NCBI RefSeq assembly: GCF_000970285.1
Contig: NZ_CP009516.1
Location: forward strand, 3,637,036 to 3,701,035
DNA: 64,000 bases
Direction: 5' to 3'
DNA from: Methanosarcina horonobensis HB-1 = JCM 15518
Lineage (GTDB): Archaea; Halobacteriota; Methanosarcinia; Methanosarcinales; Methanosarcinaceae
Made by a program: the position numbers and the translations under genes. Positions 8,907 through 19,047 of the stretch are shown here, one piece after another. Within the stretch, counting starts at the first letter, position 1; each line of letters opens with the position of its first letter. The notes under the pieces were generated by a model. That model was not told the DNA's origin. It saw only the letters and a program-made list of their open reading frames with translations, and did no database searches.

Positions 8907-9824
8907 ATGTACGATCTGATTATCATAGGAGGGGGGCCTGCAGGGCTTGCAGCGGGCATTTACGCCGTACGTTTCGGGCTTGATACCCTTATTCTGGAAA
9001 GAAGCGAGATAAGCGGTCAGATCTCGATGGCCGATGTTGTAGAAAACTACCCTGGCTTTCCATCGATTTCTGGACTTGAGCTAATGGAAAAATATAGAAC
9101 ACATGCTCAGGAAGTAGGGGTGAAAACCAAGATCACTGAAGTTCTCTCTGTCCGGACCGAAGGCGCAAAGAAAATCATTTCAACGGACAGCGGGGATCTC
9201 GAAACAAAAGCTGTAATAGTTGCCACAGGTGCAAATCCAAAGTATCTTGACGTGCCTGGGGAGAAAGAATTTATCAGTAAGGGAGTTTCCTACTGTGCAA
9301 TTTGCGACGGGCCTTTTTTCAAAAATAAAACCGTAGTTGTTATAGGAGGCGGCAACTCTGCAGTTACGGATGCTCTTTTTCTGTCAAAGATTGCCCAAAA
9401 AGTATATCTTGTCCACAGGCGGGACCATTTGAGAGCTGCTAAAGTCCTTCAGGATCGGGCGGCTTCAGTTCCCAACATAGAGTTAATGCTTAATACTATT
9501 GTCCTGGAAATTGTAGGGAGCAGAGAAGGAGTTAAAAAAGTAGAAAAAATTATATTGCAGGACCTTAACAGCAAAGAAGTCCGTGAGCTTTCCACTAATG
9601 GGGTTTTTATCTATGTAGGAATCCACCCAAATACCGAATTCGTTAATGTGGAAAAAGATACAGAAGGCTTCATCAAGACAGACCGCTGGATGGAAACCTC
9701 TGAGAAAGGAATATACGCCGCAGGAGACTGCAGTTACACTCCTATCTGGCAGCTTGTAGCAGCAGTAAGAGATGGGGCAGTCGCAGCCACAGCTGCATAT
9801 GAATATATCGAAAAAATGAAATAA
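8907..9824 (+). CDS. trxB: Thioredoxin reductase
   Basis: About 305 residues, typical of low-molecular-weight flavoprotein reductases. FAD site IIIGGGPAGLAAG at the N-terminus, redox pair CAIC (Cys130 and Cys133), pyridine-nucleotide site IGGGNSAVTDA followed by HRRDHLRA, a motif usually linked to NADPH, and C-terminal YAAGDC. ATG at 8907 was chosen because GGGAGGT lies just upstream; the in-frame ATG at 8895 overlaps that site. It forms an operon with the thioredoxin-like gene. Confidence 0.94.
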   Translation: MYDLIIIGGGPAGLAAGIYAVRFGLDTLILERSEISGQISMADVVENYPGFPSISGLELMEKYRTHAQEVGVKTKITEVLSVRTEGAKKIISTDSGDLETKAVIVATGANPKYLDVPGEKEFISKGVSYCAICDGPFFKNKTVVVIGGGNSAVTDALFLSKIAQKVYLVHRRDHLRAAKVLQDRAASVPNIELMLNTIVLEIVGSREGVKKVEKIILQDLNSKEVRELSTNGVFIYVGIHPNTEFVNVEKDTEGFIKTDRWMETSEKGIYAAGDCSYTPIWQLVAAVRDGAVAATAAYEYIEKMK

Positions 9825-9835
9825 AAAATATTCCA

Positions 9836-9859
9836 GAGGGTTCAGACTATAGAACCCTC
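9836..9859 (+). terminator. Hairpin after trxB
   Basis: GAGGGTTC (9836-9843) and GAACCCTC (9852-9859) form a perfect 8-bp stem with an 8-nt loop, 12 nt after the trxB stop codon. No strong T-run follows, so it may be an RNA 3' end stabiliser rather than a terminator. Confidence 0.55.
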
Positions 9860-10149
9860 ATGAAAATCAGTTTAGCCTGGAAAAACATCTAAGAAGCAGT
9901 TAGAGGAATAATACGGAACTTAGATTATCTGATCTTAATAACCTTAAACCTAAACTTAAACCTGAATATATTAATAGTCTTAAACTTAGATCTTAGAATT
10001 CTTATCTCGAGTCTTTGGATTATATATAAGGAATAGGAGCCCTAGAGGTCCAGAAATTCTAAAGTCAACACTATCCATGCAAAAATCAAAAAAGAGGACA
10101 GCAAGTTCTCTGTCCCGAATTTATGCATTCAGGAATTCGCTTTAAGGCT
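9860..10149. other. Spacer between convergent genes
   Basis: About 290 nt of AT-rich sequence with short CTTAAACCTAAACTTAAACC-type direct repeats near 9945. No gene seen. Confidence 0.4.
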
Positions 10150-10440
10150 TTATTCCAGCATTTGATTAATCCTATTATAAAAATCTATGATCAGTTTTGT
10201 CGCGTCGCTTTCCATGTTCAGCTGGAAAGTGCGAATCTGCTTCCCAAGAGGTTTTTCTATGACAATACCCGACTCTATTAACGGGGTAATTACCCTTGAT
10301 ACACTGGAATGTGACAGACCGGTTTCTTCTGCTATTCCAGATAGGTAAGTTGATTCGTTCTGGTGCTCGATCAGATTTTTAAGGACGGTCATCTGTGCGG
10401 TTTTACCAAAGATTTTTTCAAGTGGATCCATTGTTATCAT
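10150..10440 (-). CDS. Winged-helix transcriptional regulator (MarR/ArsR-like)
   Basis: 96 residues. Residues 10-80 form a winged helix: GKTAQMTVLKNLIEH, then the recognition helix GLSHSSVSRVITPLIESGIV and the wing KPLGKQIRTFQLN. Such archaeal proteins repress or activate neighbouring genes, but the target is not evident. It diverges from the response-regulator-like gene at 10677, and the 235 bp between them carries the promoters of both. The start could be ATG 10440 or ATG 10431. Confidence 0.82.
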   Translation of the reverse strand: MITMDPLEKIFGKTAQMTVLKNLIEHQNESTYLSGIAEETGLSHSSVSRVITPLIESGIVIEKPLGKQIRTFQLNMESDATKLIIDFYNRINQMLE

Positions 10441-10676
10441 CTCAGAGGTGGCTGTTCTCCGTAAGTGATTCTTATTTCCAATATTAACTTGCTATTTATG
10501 GTTATAAACTTATCTGCTTATTGGGTGGTCAGGCGATTCATATGAAATCCTCTAAATATTTGGATAACTCGGCTTTCTCCCCAATTACTGTGTACATTTT
10601 TAGATACTCTCTTCGTTTTAATATTTGAGAAATGTTTAATACCTAAGAAAATATATACTGTATGAGGTGGAGGGAA

Positions 10677-11189
10677 ATGCAGAACATTGATCTTAACCAT
10701 GAAATATTAAAACTTATAAAAGAACAGCCTGAAATAAGCGAAAGGAACATTGCCCTTGCTCTTTCGATCTCAGAAGACACAGTAAAAACTCGGATTGCAA
10801 ACCTTCAGGATATCAGAGAAAAAATCCTGATTGTGGGTAATAGGAAAAAAGCCTATGAAAACCTTAAGAAAACACTTGAAGCTGAAAACTATAATGTTGT
10901 CAATATCTTGAATAGCTTTTCAGCCCTTGAAACAGTAAGCGAGGAAAGACCAGATCTTATACTGCTTGATACGGCTTTTCTGGATACAGATGGCTTTGAA
11001 ATTTGCAGGCAACTCAGGGCCAACCCAAAATACCGATGGGTTCCTGTTATGATGCTGGGCGAAAAGAATGAAGCAGAAGACAGCATTAAAGCCTATAAGT
11101 CTGGAGCTGATGATTACATTACCGCACCATTAAATCCTCTGGAGCTAAGAGCAAGAGTAGGAATGATTTTGAGACGTAGCCGGGTTTAA
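10677..11189 (+). CDS. Response regulator receiver protein with N-terminal HTH
   Basis: About 170 residues. Residues 5-45 look like a small winged-helix/Lrp-type HTH (EISERNIALALSISEDTVKT). From residue 50 there is a CheY-like receiver domain: ILIVG, phospho-acceptor Asp in LILLDTAFLD, and the C-terminal Lys position replaced by Thr-Ala in YITAPLNP. The conserved acidic pair near the N-terminus is not obvious and the Lys is missing, so this may be a pseudo-receiver. ATG 10677 follows GGTGGAGGGAA; an upstream ATG at 10662 overlaps that site. Confidence 0.8.
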   Translation: MQNIDLNHEILKLIKEQPEISERNIALALSISEDTVKTRIANLQDIREKILIVGNRKKAYENLKKTLEAENYNVVNILNSFSALETVSEERPDLILLDTAFLDTDGFEICRQLRANPKYRWVPVMMLGEKNEAEDSIKAYKSGADDYITAPLNPLELRARVGMILRRSRV

Positions 11190-12217
11190 ATTCGAGAGAG
11201 AATTCATTGTCTTATAAGCACTGGCACTCTGATAAAATGGCTTATTTAAGGTGGAATTCCCTTTTCTTTCTCCTTTCAGATTTTGCGTGCTTTTAAGATT
11301 TTACATGCTTTTAAGATTTTACATGCTTTAAAGAGTGCTCTAAGGTTCAAAATTCATCAGATTCCTTGAAAATATCTTAATAAAATTATTTACTCACTTT
11401 TTAAGAGGTTTTCTTCACTGATATCTTATAATAAGTCCACCGATCCATATTATAACATTTGCTCAAAATGTGCTTGAAATACATCATGTTAAATTTAATA
11501 AGACAGATTTTCAGATATATTTTAGGAATATAATAATTATTTTAATGAAGATAGTTCCCTGCAGATCTGATTATGTCACTCTATTAAAGTGAATTTCGTT
11601 GTTAAAGATACAGATTTTTCAAAATTACATTTTCTCGTCAGAACCAGATTTATCTATAAACATCAGATTTTCCGTCAAAATTACACAGTTTCGTTGGAGT
11701 TTTATAAGAGTTTTGCCGCAACCTCGAGATTGAGGCAACAGGTAATAACTTCAACGCAGTCTACACATAGAAATGGCTTTCTTTTTATCCAGAAGAGATC
11801 TGTCCGGCCAATATCCGATTGTATTTCATGACCGGTTCCAAAAGAAGAATAAAACAGACTGATAAACAAACATTACGAGCATATATAATAATTCAGATGT
11901 ATATTAAAAATAAATTAATATAAAAAACCAATAGTTATGGAATAATATATTATATATTTCCAAAATATTGGCTTAATTCTTAAACACATTTAGAATACTT
12001 TATTTTTAAAATAATAAAGTAAATGAATATTTCAAAATGTTTAAAAAAGAATAAAACGTAAATTATTATGCGTAACTGTTTATGTGTCCTTATTTTTGAT
12101 AAGGAGCTAAAGTATAGAATCCATTTAATGCTCTAAAAGCATATAATATTGTTGTTTAAGGTAGATGTGTGGTAAAGCGGTGGAAAAAATGTAGTCCAAA
12201 AAATGTGTGGTGAAGTT
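11190..12217. other. 1 kb intergenic region before a TPR gene
   Basis: Very AT-rich. A frame at 11589-11831 lacks a ribosome binding site and family features and is not called. An 18-bp tandem repeat lies at 11288-11323. The long leader before the TPR gene may hold distal control elements. Confidence 0.4.
11288..11323. repeat. 18-bp tandem repeat, two copies plus a partial third
   Basis: TGCTTTTAAGATTTTACA occurs at 11288-11305 and 11306-11323, followed by a partial third copy (TGCTTTA). The copies are identical, implying recent expansion. Confidence 0.85.
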
Positions 12218-13096
12218 ATGACTTCGAATGAATGGTATAATAAAGGCGTTGCACTCCAAGAATTGAAAAGGTTTACAGAAGCTCTGGATGCATACAACAA
12301 AGCTCTGGAAATAAGCCCTGATAACGCGAAAATCCTGTTTAGCAAAGGGATTGTCCTAAAAAACCTCATGAGGTATGAGGATGCCCTTGAGGCTTTTGAC
12401 AGATCTCTTGAGATCAACCCTGCTGACGCCAAAACCTGGTGCTTTAAAGCTGAGCTTCTCTTAGGCCTCATGCAGTACGAAGAAGCTCTGGATTCATTCT
12501 ACAGAGCGATATCCCTTGCTCCTGAAGACCCGGAAGTCTGGTACAGGCGGGGAATGGCTCTCAGGGAAATGCGAGCATATGAAGATGCAATGGATGACCT
12601 TGAGAAATCTATCAGGCTCTATTCAAAGAATTATGACATGAGTTCTATGAGCGCAAGCGAATGGTGCAAGAAAGGTATGGGACTCTGTAAAATAAAGAGT
12701 TACCATGAAGCTCTTGATGCCTTTAACAGAGCACTTGAGTTAAACCCGACTAACGGGAAAGCCCTTTACAACAAAGGAGTTGCTCTGCGCTGGCTCGGAA
12801 AAAACGATGAAGCAAAGTTATACATAGAGAGAGCCGTGGAGATTTTTGACAACAAAATCAAAGCAAATCCCGAGAATGCAAGATTCTGGTATAACAAAGG
12901 GATAGCCCTGAGAGACCTTGAAAGATACAAAGAAGCGCTTGAGGCTTTCGAAAAGGCTATAGACATCAACCCGAGCTTTACAAAAGCCTGGATCGGCAAA
13001 GGAATAGTTTACGACAGAGTTAAAAAACACCAGAAAGCAATGGAAGCCTACGAAAGGGCAGTCGATATAAACCCAATATATTCAGACCTTATTTGA
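12218..13096 (+). CDS. Tetratricopeptide repeat protein
   Basis: About 292 residues made of roughly eight 34-residue TPR units (pattern W-x2-KG-x7-L-x2-Y-x2-A-x3-Y-x3-L-x2-P). Examples begin EWYNKGVALQELKRF and RFWYNKGIALRDLERY. There is no signal peptide or membrane segment. TPRs scaffold protein-protein contacts; the partner is unknown. ATG 12218 is preferred because GGTGAAGTT lies just upstream; an ATG at 12203 overlaps that region. A longer TPR paralogue lies at 14409. Confidence 0.88.
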   Translation: MTSNEWYNKGVALQELKRFTEALDAYNKALEISPDNAKILFSKGIVLKNLMRYEDALEAFDRSLEINPADAKTWCFKAELLLGLMQYEEALDSFYRAISLAPEDPEVWYRRGMALREMRAYEDAMDDLEKSIRLYSKNYDMSSMSASEWCKKGMGLCKIKSYHEALDAFNRALELNPTNGKALYNKGVALRWLGKNDEAKLYIERAVEIFDNKIKANPENARFWYNKGIALRDLERYKEALEAFEKAIDINPSFTKAWIGKGIVYDRVKKHQKAMEAYERAVDINPIYSDLI

Positions 13097-13256
13097 GTAA
13101 ATCTAATTCAGGACATATTCCAGAGAAACCGCAGAATACTGAGCCGAAAAAGCCGTTACCGGAAAAATTCGTACAGGAATTAACAGGTATGACGGCTAAA
13201 ATTAACTTTTTCTGTTATTTTTTATGCTTGCTGACTTTTATTTATGCTGATATATT

Positions 13257-14045
13257 TTACAAATCCATCTGAAGATCCCATGGTTCAGCATATTTCCCTT
13301 GATTTAGCACATCAATGAATCCAATCAGATCCTGAAATGTGTTAAGCTGAAAGTCAAAGCATTGTTCTTTTTCATCTGTTTGTCTCCAGTCTCCATAGGA
13401 AGCATATGCTGTTTTAAAGCCTAGCTTTCGTGCAGGAGCCATGTCCCTTTTAATACTATCTCCCACCACCAGGCTTTCCTCCGGCTTTATTCCGAGGGAG
13501 TCAAGTGCAAAGAGAAAATGGGCAGGATCAGGCTTTTTAGTACCTGTCATATCTGCAGATACCAGGAATTCAAAGGAATCCAGAAGCCCGACTCTCATAA
13601 GCCTTGCCTGGGCATGATATTTGTCAGCATCTGTTATTATTGCAAGCTTCAGGCCAAGTTTCTTTAGTTCCTCAAGAGTATCCCTCACGCCAGGATATAA
13701 TTTGAGATTTTGCAGTTTTTCCCTGTCATAAATCTCACAGCAATATCTGTACGCCTTGACTGTGTAAAGATTTCTCTCCTGCATGTAGTCCCTTATATTT
13801 TCATAATCTTCAAACCCATAAGTTCCCCTGAGGAAGTACCTGAAAAGTTCTTCAGGGTCTTTCATAAAGTTCTTATCCTTTTCTCCAAGATAAGAAAGAA
13901 TCTCCCTGCATGCTATGAGTTTTACGGCTACGAAATCAAAAAGAGTGTTATCCATATCAAAGAGAACAGCCTTCAGGGTTTTCTGATGGCTTTGCTGTAT
14001 ATTTTTCAGGATATTTTCCGTATTTTCTTTAGTCTCTCTCATCAT
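13257..14045 (-). CDS. HAD-superfamily hydrolase (phosphoglycolate-phosphatase-like)
   Basis: 262 residues. HAD motif I AVLFDMDNTLFD at about residue 27, motif II IITDAD near residue 136, motif III Lys in TGTKKPDP, and motif IV VGDSIKRDMAPARK. An all-helical cap follows motif I, as in subclass I phosphatases. The substrate is unknown. The first 24 residues are a polar, charged extension and may not all be translated; two adjacent ATG codons are available. It diverges from the TPR gene at 14409. Confidence 0.87.
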   Translation of the reverse strand: MMRETKENTENILKNIQQSHQKTLKAVLFDMDNTLFDFVAVKLIACREILSYLGEKDKNFMKDPEELFRYFLRGTYGFEDYENIRDYMQERNLYTVKAYRYCCEIYDREKLQNLKLYPGVRDTLEELKKLGLKLAIITDADKYHAQARLMRVGLLDSFEFLVSADMTGTKKPDPAHFLFALDSLGIKPEESLVVGDSIKRDMAPARKLGFKTAYASYGDWRQTDEKEQCFDFQLNTFQDLIGFIDVLNQGKYAEPWDLQMDL

Positions 14046-14408
14046 TTCCCAGCCTATTTTTCATTATCCCCTTGTTTCCTCATCTGCTCAATCTTTCTTG
14101 ATCTATTCGAGAAATCTGTTCAATATTTTTCTGATTACTTTCATGCCCCATGGAGCTCTTTTGATGTTTTTGAAATGTATTTTTACCGTTTCTGGATCTT
14201 TCTGATCTTCTTCTCTTTCCATTCTCTTTTTCTGCACATTTCAGACTACTTTTTGGGGAGAGGCTATAAAAACCATAAAGGACAGATGTATAGATCATAA
14301 AGGACAGATGTATAGATCATAAAGAACAACAGACTTAAGTAGATAACGAACGCGAATACTCTAAAATTGTGGTTCTTAATTTTAAAAGATATTAAAGGAA
14401 ATTTTGAC

Positions 14409-15605
14409 ATGGATTCTGGAGAACCAAAGGACAAATCCTTCGAAAAAGAAGGAAAAGAAAAAAAAACTGAGTCCGAAGAGGGATCAGTTTCTGGGGACAT
14501 GTACGTGCTGGACGACTCGGGGAGTGTGGCAAAAGAAGAGGTCAGCAACGAAATTCTTGCAGCCGAACTTAATGAGTGTGGACTTGATCTTCTGAGGCTT
14601 GGCAAGTTTAAGGAGGCAATAGTTGCTTTTGAGAAAGCAATTGAGAAAGACCCGGAGAATATTTATCTTTTAAACAATAAGGCGGCAGCTCTTGAGAGCC
14701 TCGGAAAGTTTGAGGAAGCTCTCAAACTCTATCAGGAAGCAGTTAAGATCAATTCCGAAGATGCGGATCTCTGGAACAATATGGCTTTTTCTTACTCCCA
14801 GGTAGGAGAATACGAAAAAGCAGTCGATGCCTATGGGAAAGCTCTTGAGCTCAAGCCGGATTATCCTAACGCATGGTATGGAAAAGCCCTGAATCTCAGC
14901 CAAGCAGGAAAATACGAAGAGGCTATTGAAGCCTATGGGAAGGTCTTAAAAGAAAATTCGGACTACAAAGAAGCCTGGGCAGGAATGGGTATAGCTCTCG
15001 GGCAGATGGGAAACTACGATGAAGCAATAATTGCATACGATAAAGCGCTTGAGATCGACCCGGGTTTTCTTGAAGCCTGGTACTATAAAGGAGTGGACCT
15101 TGACAGCCTTGGCAGTTTCAAGCAGGCTCTGAAAGCCTACGAAAAAGCCGTGGAGATTGACCCCAAAAATGATGATGCCTGGAATAATATGGGCATAGAT
15201 CTGGAAAACCTGGAAAGATATGACGAAGCAATCAACGCTTTTGAAAAAGCAATCGAAATAAATTCCGAAAATTCCGACGTCTGGTACAATAAAGGCTTTA
15301 CTCTCAGCCAGGTGCAGAGGTTTGAGGAAGCTGTCGAAGCCTACAGGAAAGCTATACAGCTTGATCCTGAGTACCTTGAACCGTACTCAAGTCTGGGTTT
15401 TGTACTGGCCCAGCTCAAGCGCTTTGAAGAAGCCCTGGAGATCTATGAAAGAGCTCTTAAGCTTGATCCGGAAGCTGCAGACTCCTGGTTTGGAAAAGCT
15501 ATCTGTTTGAGTTTCCTCGGTCGCGAAGAAGAGGCTGAGGATGCGTATCGAAAGGCCGTGGAAATCGACCCCAGGTACGCTGAGATCGGAGGAGACATTC
15601 AGTAA
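14409..15605 (+). CDS. Tetratricopeptide repeat protein with acidic N-terminal tail
   Basis: About 398 residues. The first 45 residues are Lys/Glu/Ser-rich and likely disordered. About ten consecutive TPR units follow (for example AWYGKALNLSQAGKYEEAIEAY and DVWYNKGFTLSQVQRFEEAVEAY). There are no membrane segments. ATG 14409 was chosen because AAAGGA lies 9 nt upstream and no better start exists. Function is probably scaffolding; partners are unknown. Confidence 0.88.
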   Translation: MDSGEPKDKSFEKEGKEKKTESEEGSVSGDMYVLDDSGSVAKEEVSNEILAAELNECGLDLLRLGKFKEAIVAFEKAIEKDPENIYLLNNKAAALESLGKFEEALKLYQEAVKINSEDADLWNNMAFSYSQVGEYEKAVDAYGKALELKPDYPNAWYGKALNLSQAGKYEEAIEAYGKVLKENSDYKEAWAGMGIALGQMGNYDEAIIAYDKALEIDPGFLEAWYYKGVDLDSLGSFKQALKAYEKAVEIDPKNDDAWNNMGIDLENLERYDEAINAFEKAIEINSENSDVWYNKGFTLSQVQRFEEAVEAYRKAIQLDPEYLEPYSSLGFVLAQLKRFEEALEIYERALKLDPEAADSWFGKAICLSFLGREEEAEDAYRKAVEIDPRYAEIGGDIQ

Positions 15606-15811
15606 TCCGGAGAGAGTTTTTCTTTTCCGGACCTTATTTTGGTGATTTCACTATTACTCTCTTTTTTTACCTACACTCCTTTAAACTCATTGTATACTCC
15701 TACCCAGCAGCTGTAAGTAAACGGAAGCAAATTTACCTGCACCTGTTCAAGGTTAAACACAGGCTCGGAGTATCTGGATTTTTTAGATTTACTGACTGGA
15801 AGACGTTATGT

Positions 15812-16324
15812 GTGAAAATTGGGGATTTGTCACAGGCAATAAGTCATATTTCACCCACTTCTGGTGAAAACAAGAGAAAAAAAGAGTATAAGATGCGGAT
15901 AATTGACCATCCTTCCGGACAGGAGAGACCTCAACCGCTCCTTTCTGAAAGCTCTAAAGGTTCTCTTGCCGCCCGCCTGGCAGACACCCTGATGAATGAA
16001 ATCGTAACTAAATGTGATTGCGGAATCGATCTTCATACAGGAGCTATCCACCGCCCCAACCTGCCCCAGGTTCGAGTAAACCTGGATACAGAAGGTTCGG
16101 AAAACCTCGGAAAAGCCTTCAACGTACCTGTAGTCCTTGACTCGAAGCTCAGGGACGGATCCCTAAGAGAAGAAGAAATTCTGGGGTTTATCGTAGATCC
16201 ATTTGGCGGGCCAAGAGAAATGCCGATAACGACAGAAGAGGAAGGTATCGTAATCGGAAAAAACAACCTTCCACTGGTAAACGAAGGAGATACCCTTTTC
16301 CATATAGCCCGTTCGAGAGAATAG
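15812..16324 (+). pseudogene. Succinylglutamate desuccinylase/aspartoacylase-like gene with internal deletions
   Basis: 170 residues remain of a family usually near 320-340. The C-terminal half is recognisable: DCGIDLHTGAIHRPNLPQVRV and FIVDPFGGPREMPITTEEEG. The segment that normally holds the zinc-binding HGDE motif is missing after residue 45, and another 60-80 residues appear to be missing near residue 122. Without the zinc ligands it should be catalytically dead. The frame is open, so a shortened product may be made. It lies upstream of a RimK ligase, a known neighbour of this family. Confidence 0.75.
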
Positions 16325-16683
16325 AACTTGTAGAATCCCAGCTTGAAGAATTTATGAGCCTGAAAGAACCTTCTCAGGATATTGTACAGAGTCGGAGAGA
16401 CATAGTCAATTCCGGAAGAACCTGAACCCTCCCCGAATGGTTGCAAAGATTTGCTTCCAAATTTATTTTTAGCTTATTCTGTAGCTCTTTTTTAGATTAA
16501 TTCTGGTTTCTGAGATACCCAATAACTGAAAAAACCCAAGAGTATAAAAAAAGAGGATTCTGGCAAGAAAGCAAGAGTTGGAAACGAAGAGAATAGCTCT
16601 ATATATCGGAAACACTTTTCAATAGAGATATATCTCCCTTTAAATTTAAAAAAACTCCCCCACAGGGCAGAGCGGATGAAAGA

Positions 16684-17589
16684 ATGAAAGGATGGATTCT
16701 TTATAAGAGTACAGCTGCCGAATTGAGGCCCGACCTGTACGAAATTCACCGCTTCATTGAGGTTGCGGGTGAGAAAGAAATAGAACTCAGAGTTGTAAAG
16801 CCCGACCAGTTCGACCTGATTGTAACAAGGGATGACAGAAAAAGCATACTCCTCGACGGAGAAGTTGTCCCCCTTCCGGAATTCCTCCTGCCGAGAATGG
16901 GAGCAGGCACAACCTACTTCGCGCTTGCGGTCATCCGCCACCTTGAACGCCTCGGAGTCCGCGTATTTAACTCTTCGCAGAGCATTGATACCGTCAAGGA
17001 CAAACTTTACTCCCAGCAAATTCTGGCAGAAAGAGGAATCTCCTCCCCCAATACGATGTTTGCTAAAAACCCGGTCAATATAAACCTGGTTGAAAAGTAC
17101 CTGGGCTTTCCCCTCATAGTAAAAGCCCTCTCCGGTTCCATGGGCAAAGGCATTTTCCTCTCGGAAAACCACGACAACTTCCGTGACCTGATGGAACTTA
17201 TCCACGTAACCAACCCAAATGCAAACATAATCCTCCAGGAATTCGTAAAATCCAGCCTGGGGCGAGATCTCCGCGTCCTCGTAATCGGAGGCCGGGCAGT
17301 AGCCTGTATGGAACGAATAGCTCCGGCTGGCAGTTTCAAGTCCAATTACTCCAGAGGCGGAGAAATCCGCAAATTCGAAATGACTCCGGAAATAGAACAG
17401 CTGGCAACCGAAACCGCCCGCACCTTCGGACTCGATATAGCCGGCATAGATCTCCTCTTCGACGGCGACCATTTCAAAGTCTGCGAAGCTAACTCTTCCC
17501 CGGGCTTTGAGGGGCTTGAGGAATGCTGCGGGATTAATGTTGCAGGGATGATTTACGATTTTGTAAGAGAAAAGGTGGGGGAAAAGTAA
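16684..17589 (+). CDS. rimK: RimK-family alpha-L-glutamate ligase (ATP-grasp)
   Basis: 301 residues. An N-terminal pre-ATP-grasp domain is followed by the ATP-grasp fold: FPLIVKALSGSMGKGIFLSE near residue 140, ILQEFV near residue 183, GRDLRVLVIGGRAVACMERI near residue 196 and the Mg-binding end VCEANSSPGFEG near residue 262. In archaea this family includes F420 (CofF) and tetrahydrosarcinapterin (MptN) glutamate ligases, so it could modify a cofactor rather than ribosomal protein S6. The adjacent aspartoacylase-like gene has decayed. Confidence 0.85.
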   Translation: MKGWILYKSTAAELRPDLYEIHRFIEVAGEKEIELRVVKPDQFDLIVTRDDRKSILLDGEVVPLPEFLLPRMGAGTTYFALAVIRHLERLGVRVFNSSQSIDTVKDKLYSQQILAERGISSPNTMFAKNPVNINLVEKYLGFPLIVKALSGSMGKGIFLSENHDNFRDLMELIHVTNPNANIILQEFVKSSLGRDLRVLVIGGRAVACMERIAPAGSFKSNYSRGGEIRKFEMTPEIEQLATETARTFGLDIAGIDLLFDGDHFKVCEANSSPGFEGLEECCGINVAGMIYDFVREKVGEK

Positions 17590-18023
17590 AGGTTAACTCG
17601 TTTCCGGCTTATATTCAGAAAAATAGCCTATTTCAGTCCAGTGTCTACTTAGCGTTGTTCAAACTAGCAAGAGAAGCAGTTTTTTCCATCCAGACCTACT
17701 GTAATATTGAAGGTCTCACTTCTGTCTATCATACTCCCGCCGTAAGAGAATCTATGCCCATAGTTCTTTTTGCGGGGATCCACATCCATCCCTCCTCCTC
17801 TACCCGAATTACGCACATAAGAATATTCAATTACTCAATGAAAGAATTCCATGTTGCTGAGGGGTTTGAATTAAGAACTTATACAGCGAATTTCTGCTTG
17901 AAAATCTGAACTTTGGAATTGATTTTCAAGTCTTTTTTATATTTTGGCGGTGGCGGAGAGCTTGCTGTACTTCTTTGAAACTTGATCAATTCAGTTTTGT
18001 CTGATCCGTTTGATTTGATCTAT
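17590..18023. other. Intergenic region, no gene called
   Basis: About 430 nt between convergent genes. A frame at 17655-17909 has no ribosome binding site and an irregular composition and is not called. No strong hairpin seen. Confidence 0.4.
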
Positions 18024-18869
18024 TCAGTTTGTTTTTTCCCACCACATCTTTACCCTTGTGGACCACCCTCTCTGAATGAGGGTTTCATTCTCTGTTTCAA
18101 GTACACCTTCAAAATAGTCCCTCAGGATAGCTTCCTGAGTATCGGAGTTTGCATTGTAATATGACTTAAAATCCTCAACAGCTTCTTCAAGGGTTGTAAA
18201 CCTGTGGATATGCTCAAAGGGAAAAACGCTTATATTCGGGTAGATTCCCATGTCATAGAGCACGTTATAAAGAACATCGCACTTGGGAGCTGGCTGGTAC
18301 TCACTCCCGTGAAGAAGTGGCCAGAGTTTCCGGGAATGCATATCCCAGGAAGTTTCCCCTGCAAACCAGTAAAGATAAACGTACTTCGAAGAAGCGTCCA
18401 CCATCTTCTGAACTGAAGTCCGTATGTCTTTCATGCCCAGGGAATAAGAAGCAAAAACCACATCATAAGGAGCGGAAAGGTCAGACTCGACATCAACGGC
18501 TTCCCAGTTTTTGTGTACAGGGTCGATATTTTCGATTCCGTACTCTTTGATGTTGTCCTGCATAACACCCATCATGCCGTCCGAAGGCTCTACAGCGGTT
18601 ACATGGGCTACACGCTGTGAAATCGGAATTGCAAGGGTTCCGGGACCGGCTCCTATATCGAGGACCCTGGAGTTGGGAGAAAGCTTCATGCCCTCAATTC
18701 TCTTCTCGGTTATTTCCCTTGACTTCTCATCCTGGAACATCCTCCAGAAGCGTCTGGCGTTTTCCTTACTGTACCATATGGTCGAACAATCTACATTCCT
18801 GTTGGATTTCACCTGTTTTTCCAGTGTCTCTTTCCAGATTTCGTTCCAGTCAATTCCTTTTGACTCCAT
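18024..18869 (-). CDS. Class I SAM-dependent methyltransferase
   Basis: 281 residues. Motif I RVLDIGAGPGTLAIPISQR near residue 88, followed by VTAVEPSDGM (acidic ribose-binding end of beta 2) and the catalytic-region segment FASYSLGMKDI. The N-terminal 60 residues (IDWNEIWKETLEKQ and RFWRMFQDE) resemble small-molecule methyltransferases of methanogens. The substrate is unknown. A GAGGTTGTAG site precedes the ATG. It stands alone with long flanking intergenic DNA. Confidence 0.85.
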   Translation of the reverse strand: MESKGIDWNEIWKETLEKQVKSNRNVDCSTIWYSKENARRFWRMFQDEKSREITEKRIEGMKLSPNSRVLDIGAGPGTLAIPISQRVAHVTAVEPSDGMMGVMQDNIKEYGIENIDPVHKNWEAVDVESDLSAPYDVVFASYSLGMKDIRTSVQKMVDASSKYVYLYWFAGETSWDMHSRKLWPLLHGSEYQPAPKCDVLYNVLYDMGIYPNISVFPFEHIHRFTTLEEAVEDFKSYYNANSDTQEAILRDYFEGVLETENETLIQRGWSTRVKMWWEKTN

Positions 18870-19047
18870 TCTACAACCTCAATAATATTTATTCGGGAAG
18901 GACCCGTATTACTAAAATAATTTAAAATAGCAATATATATACCTTCTTCAGATGAAGTAAGTTACTTTTGGATGGATTTATCCCTTAATCATCACAACAG
19001 AATCAGGATTAAAGGTAAGTCTTCGATTTTCACTTCACTGTTATGGT

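Noticed and set aside
11589-11831. 80-codon plus-strand open frame
   Set aside because: No ribosome site, unusual composition, no family pattern and very AT-rich surroundings. Likely chance.
17655-17909. 84-codon open frame between rimK and the methyltransferase
   Set aside because: No ribosome site or domain; the low-quality composition resembles noncoding sequence.
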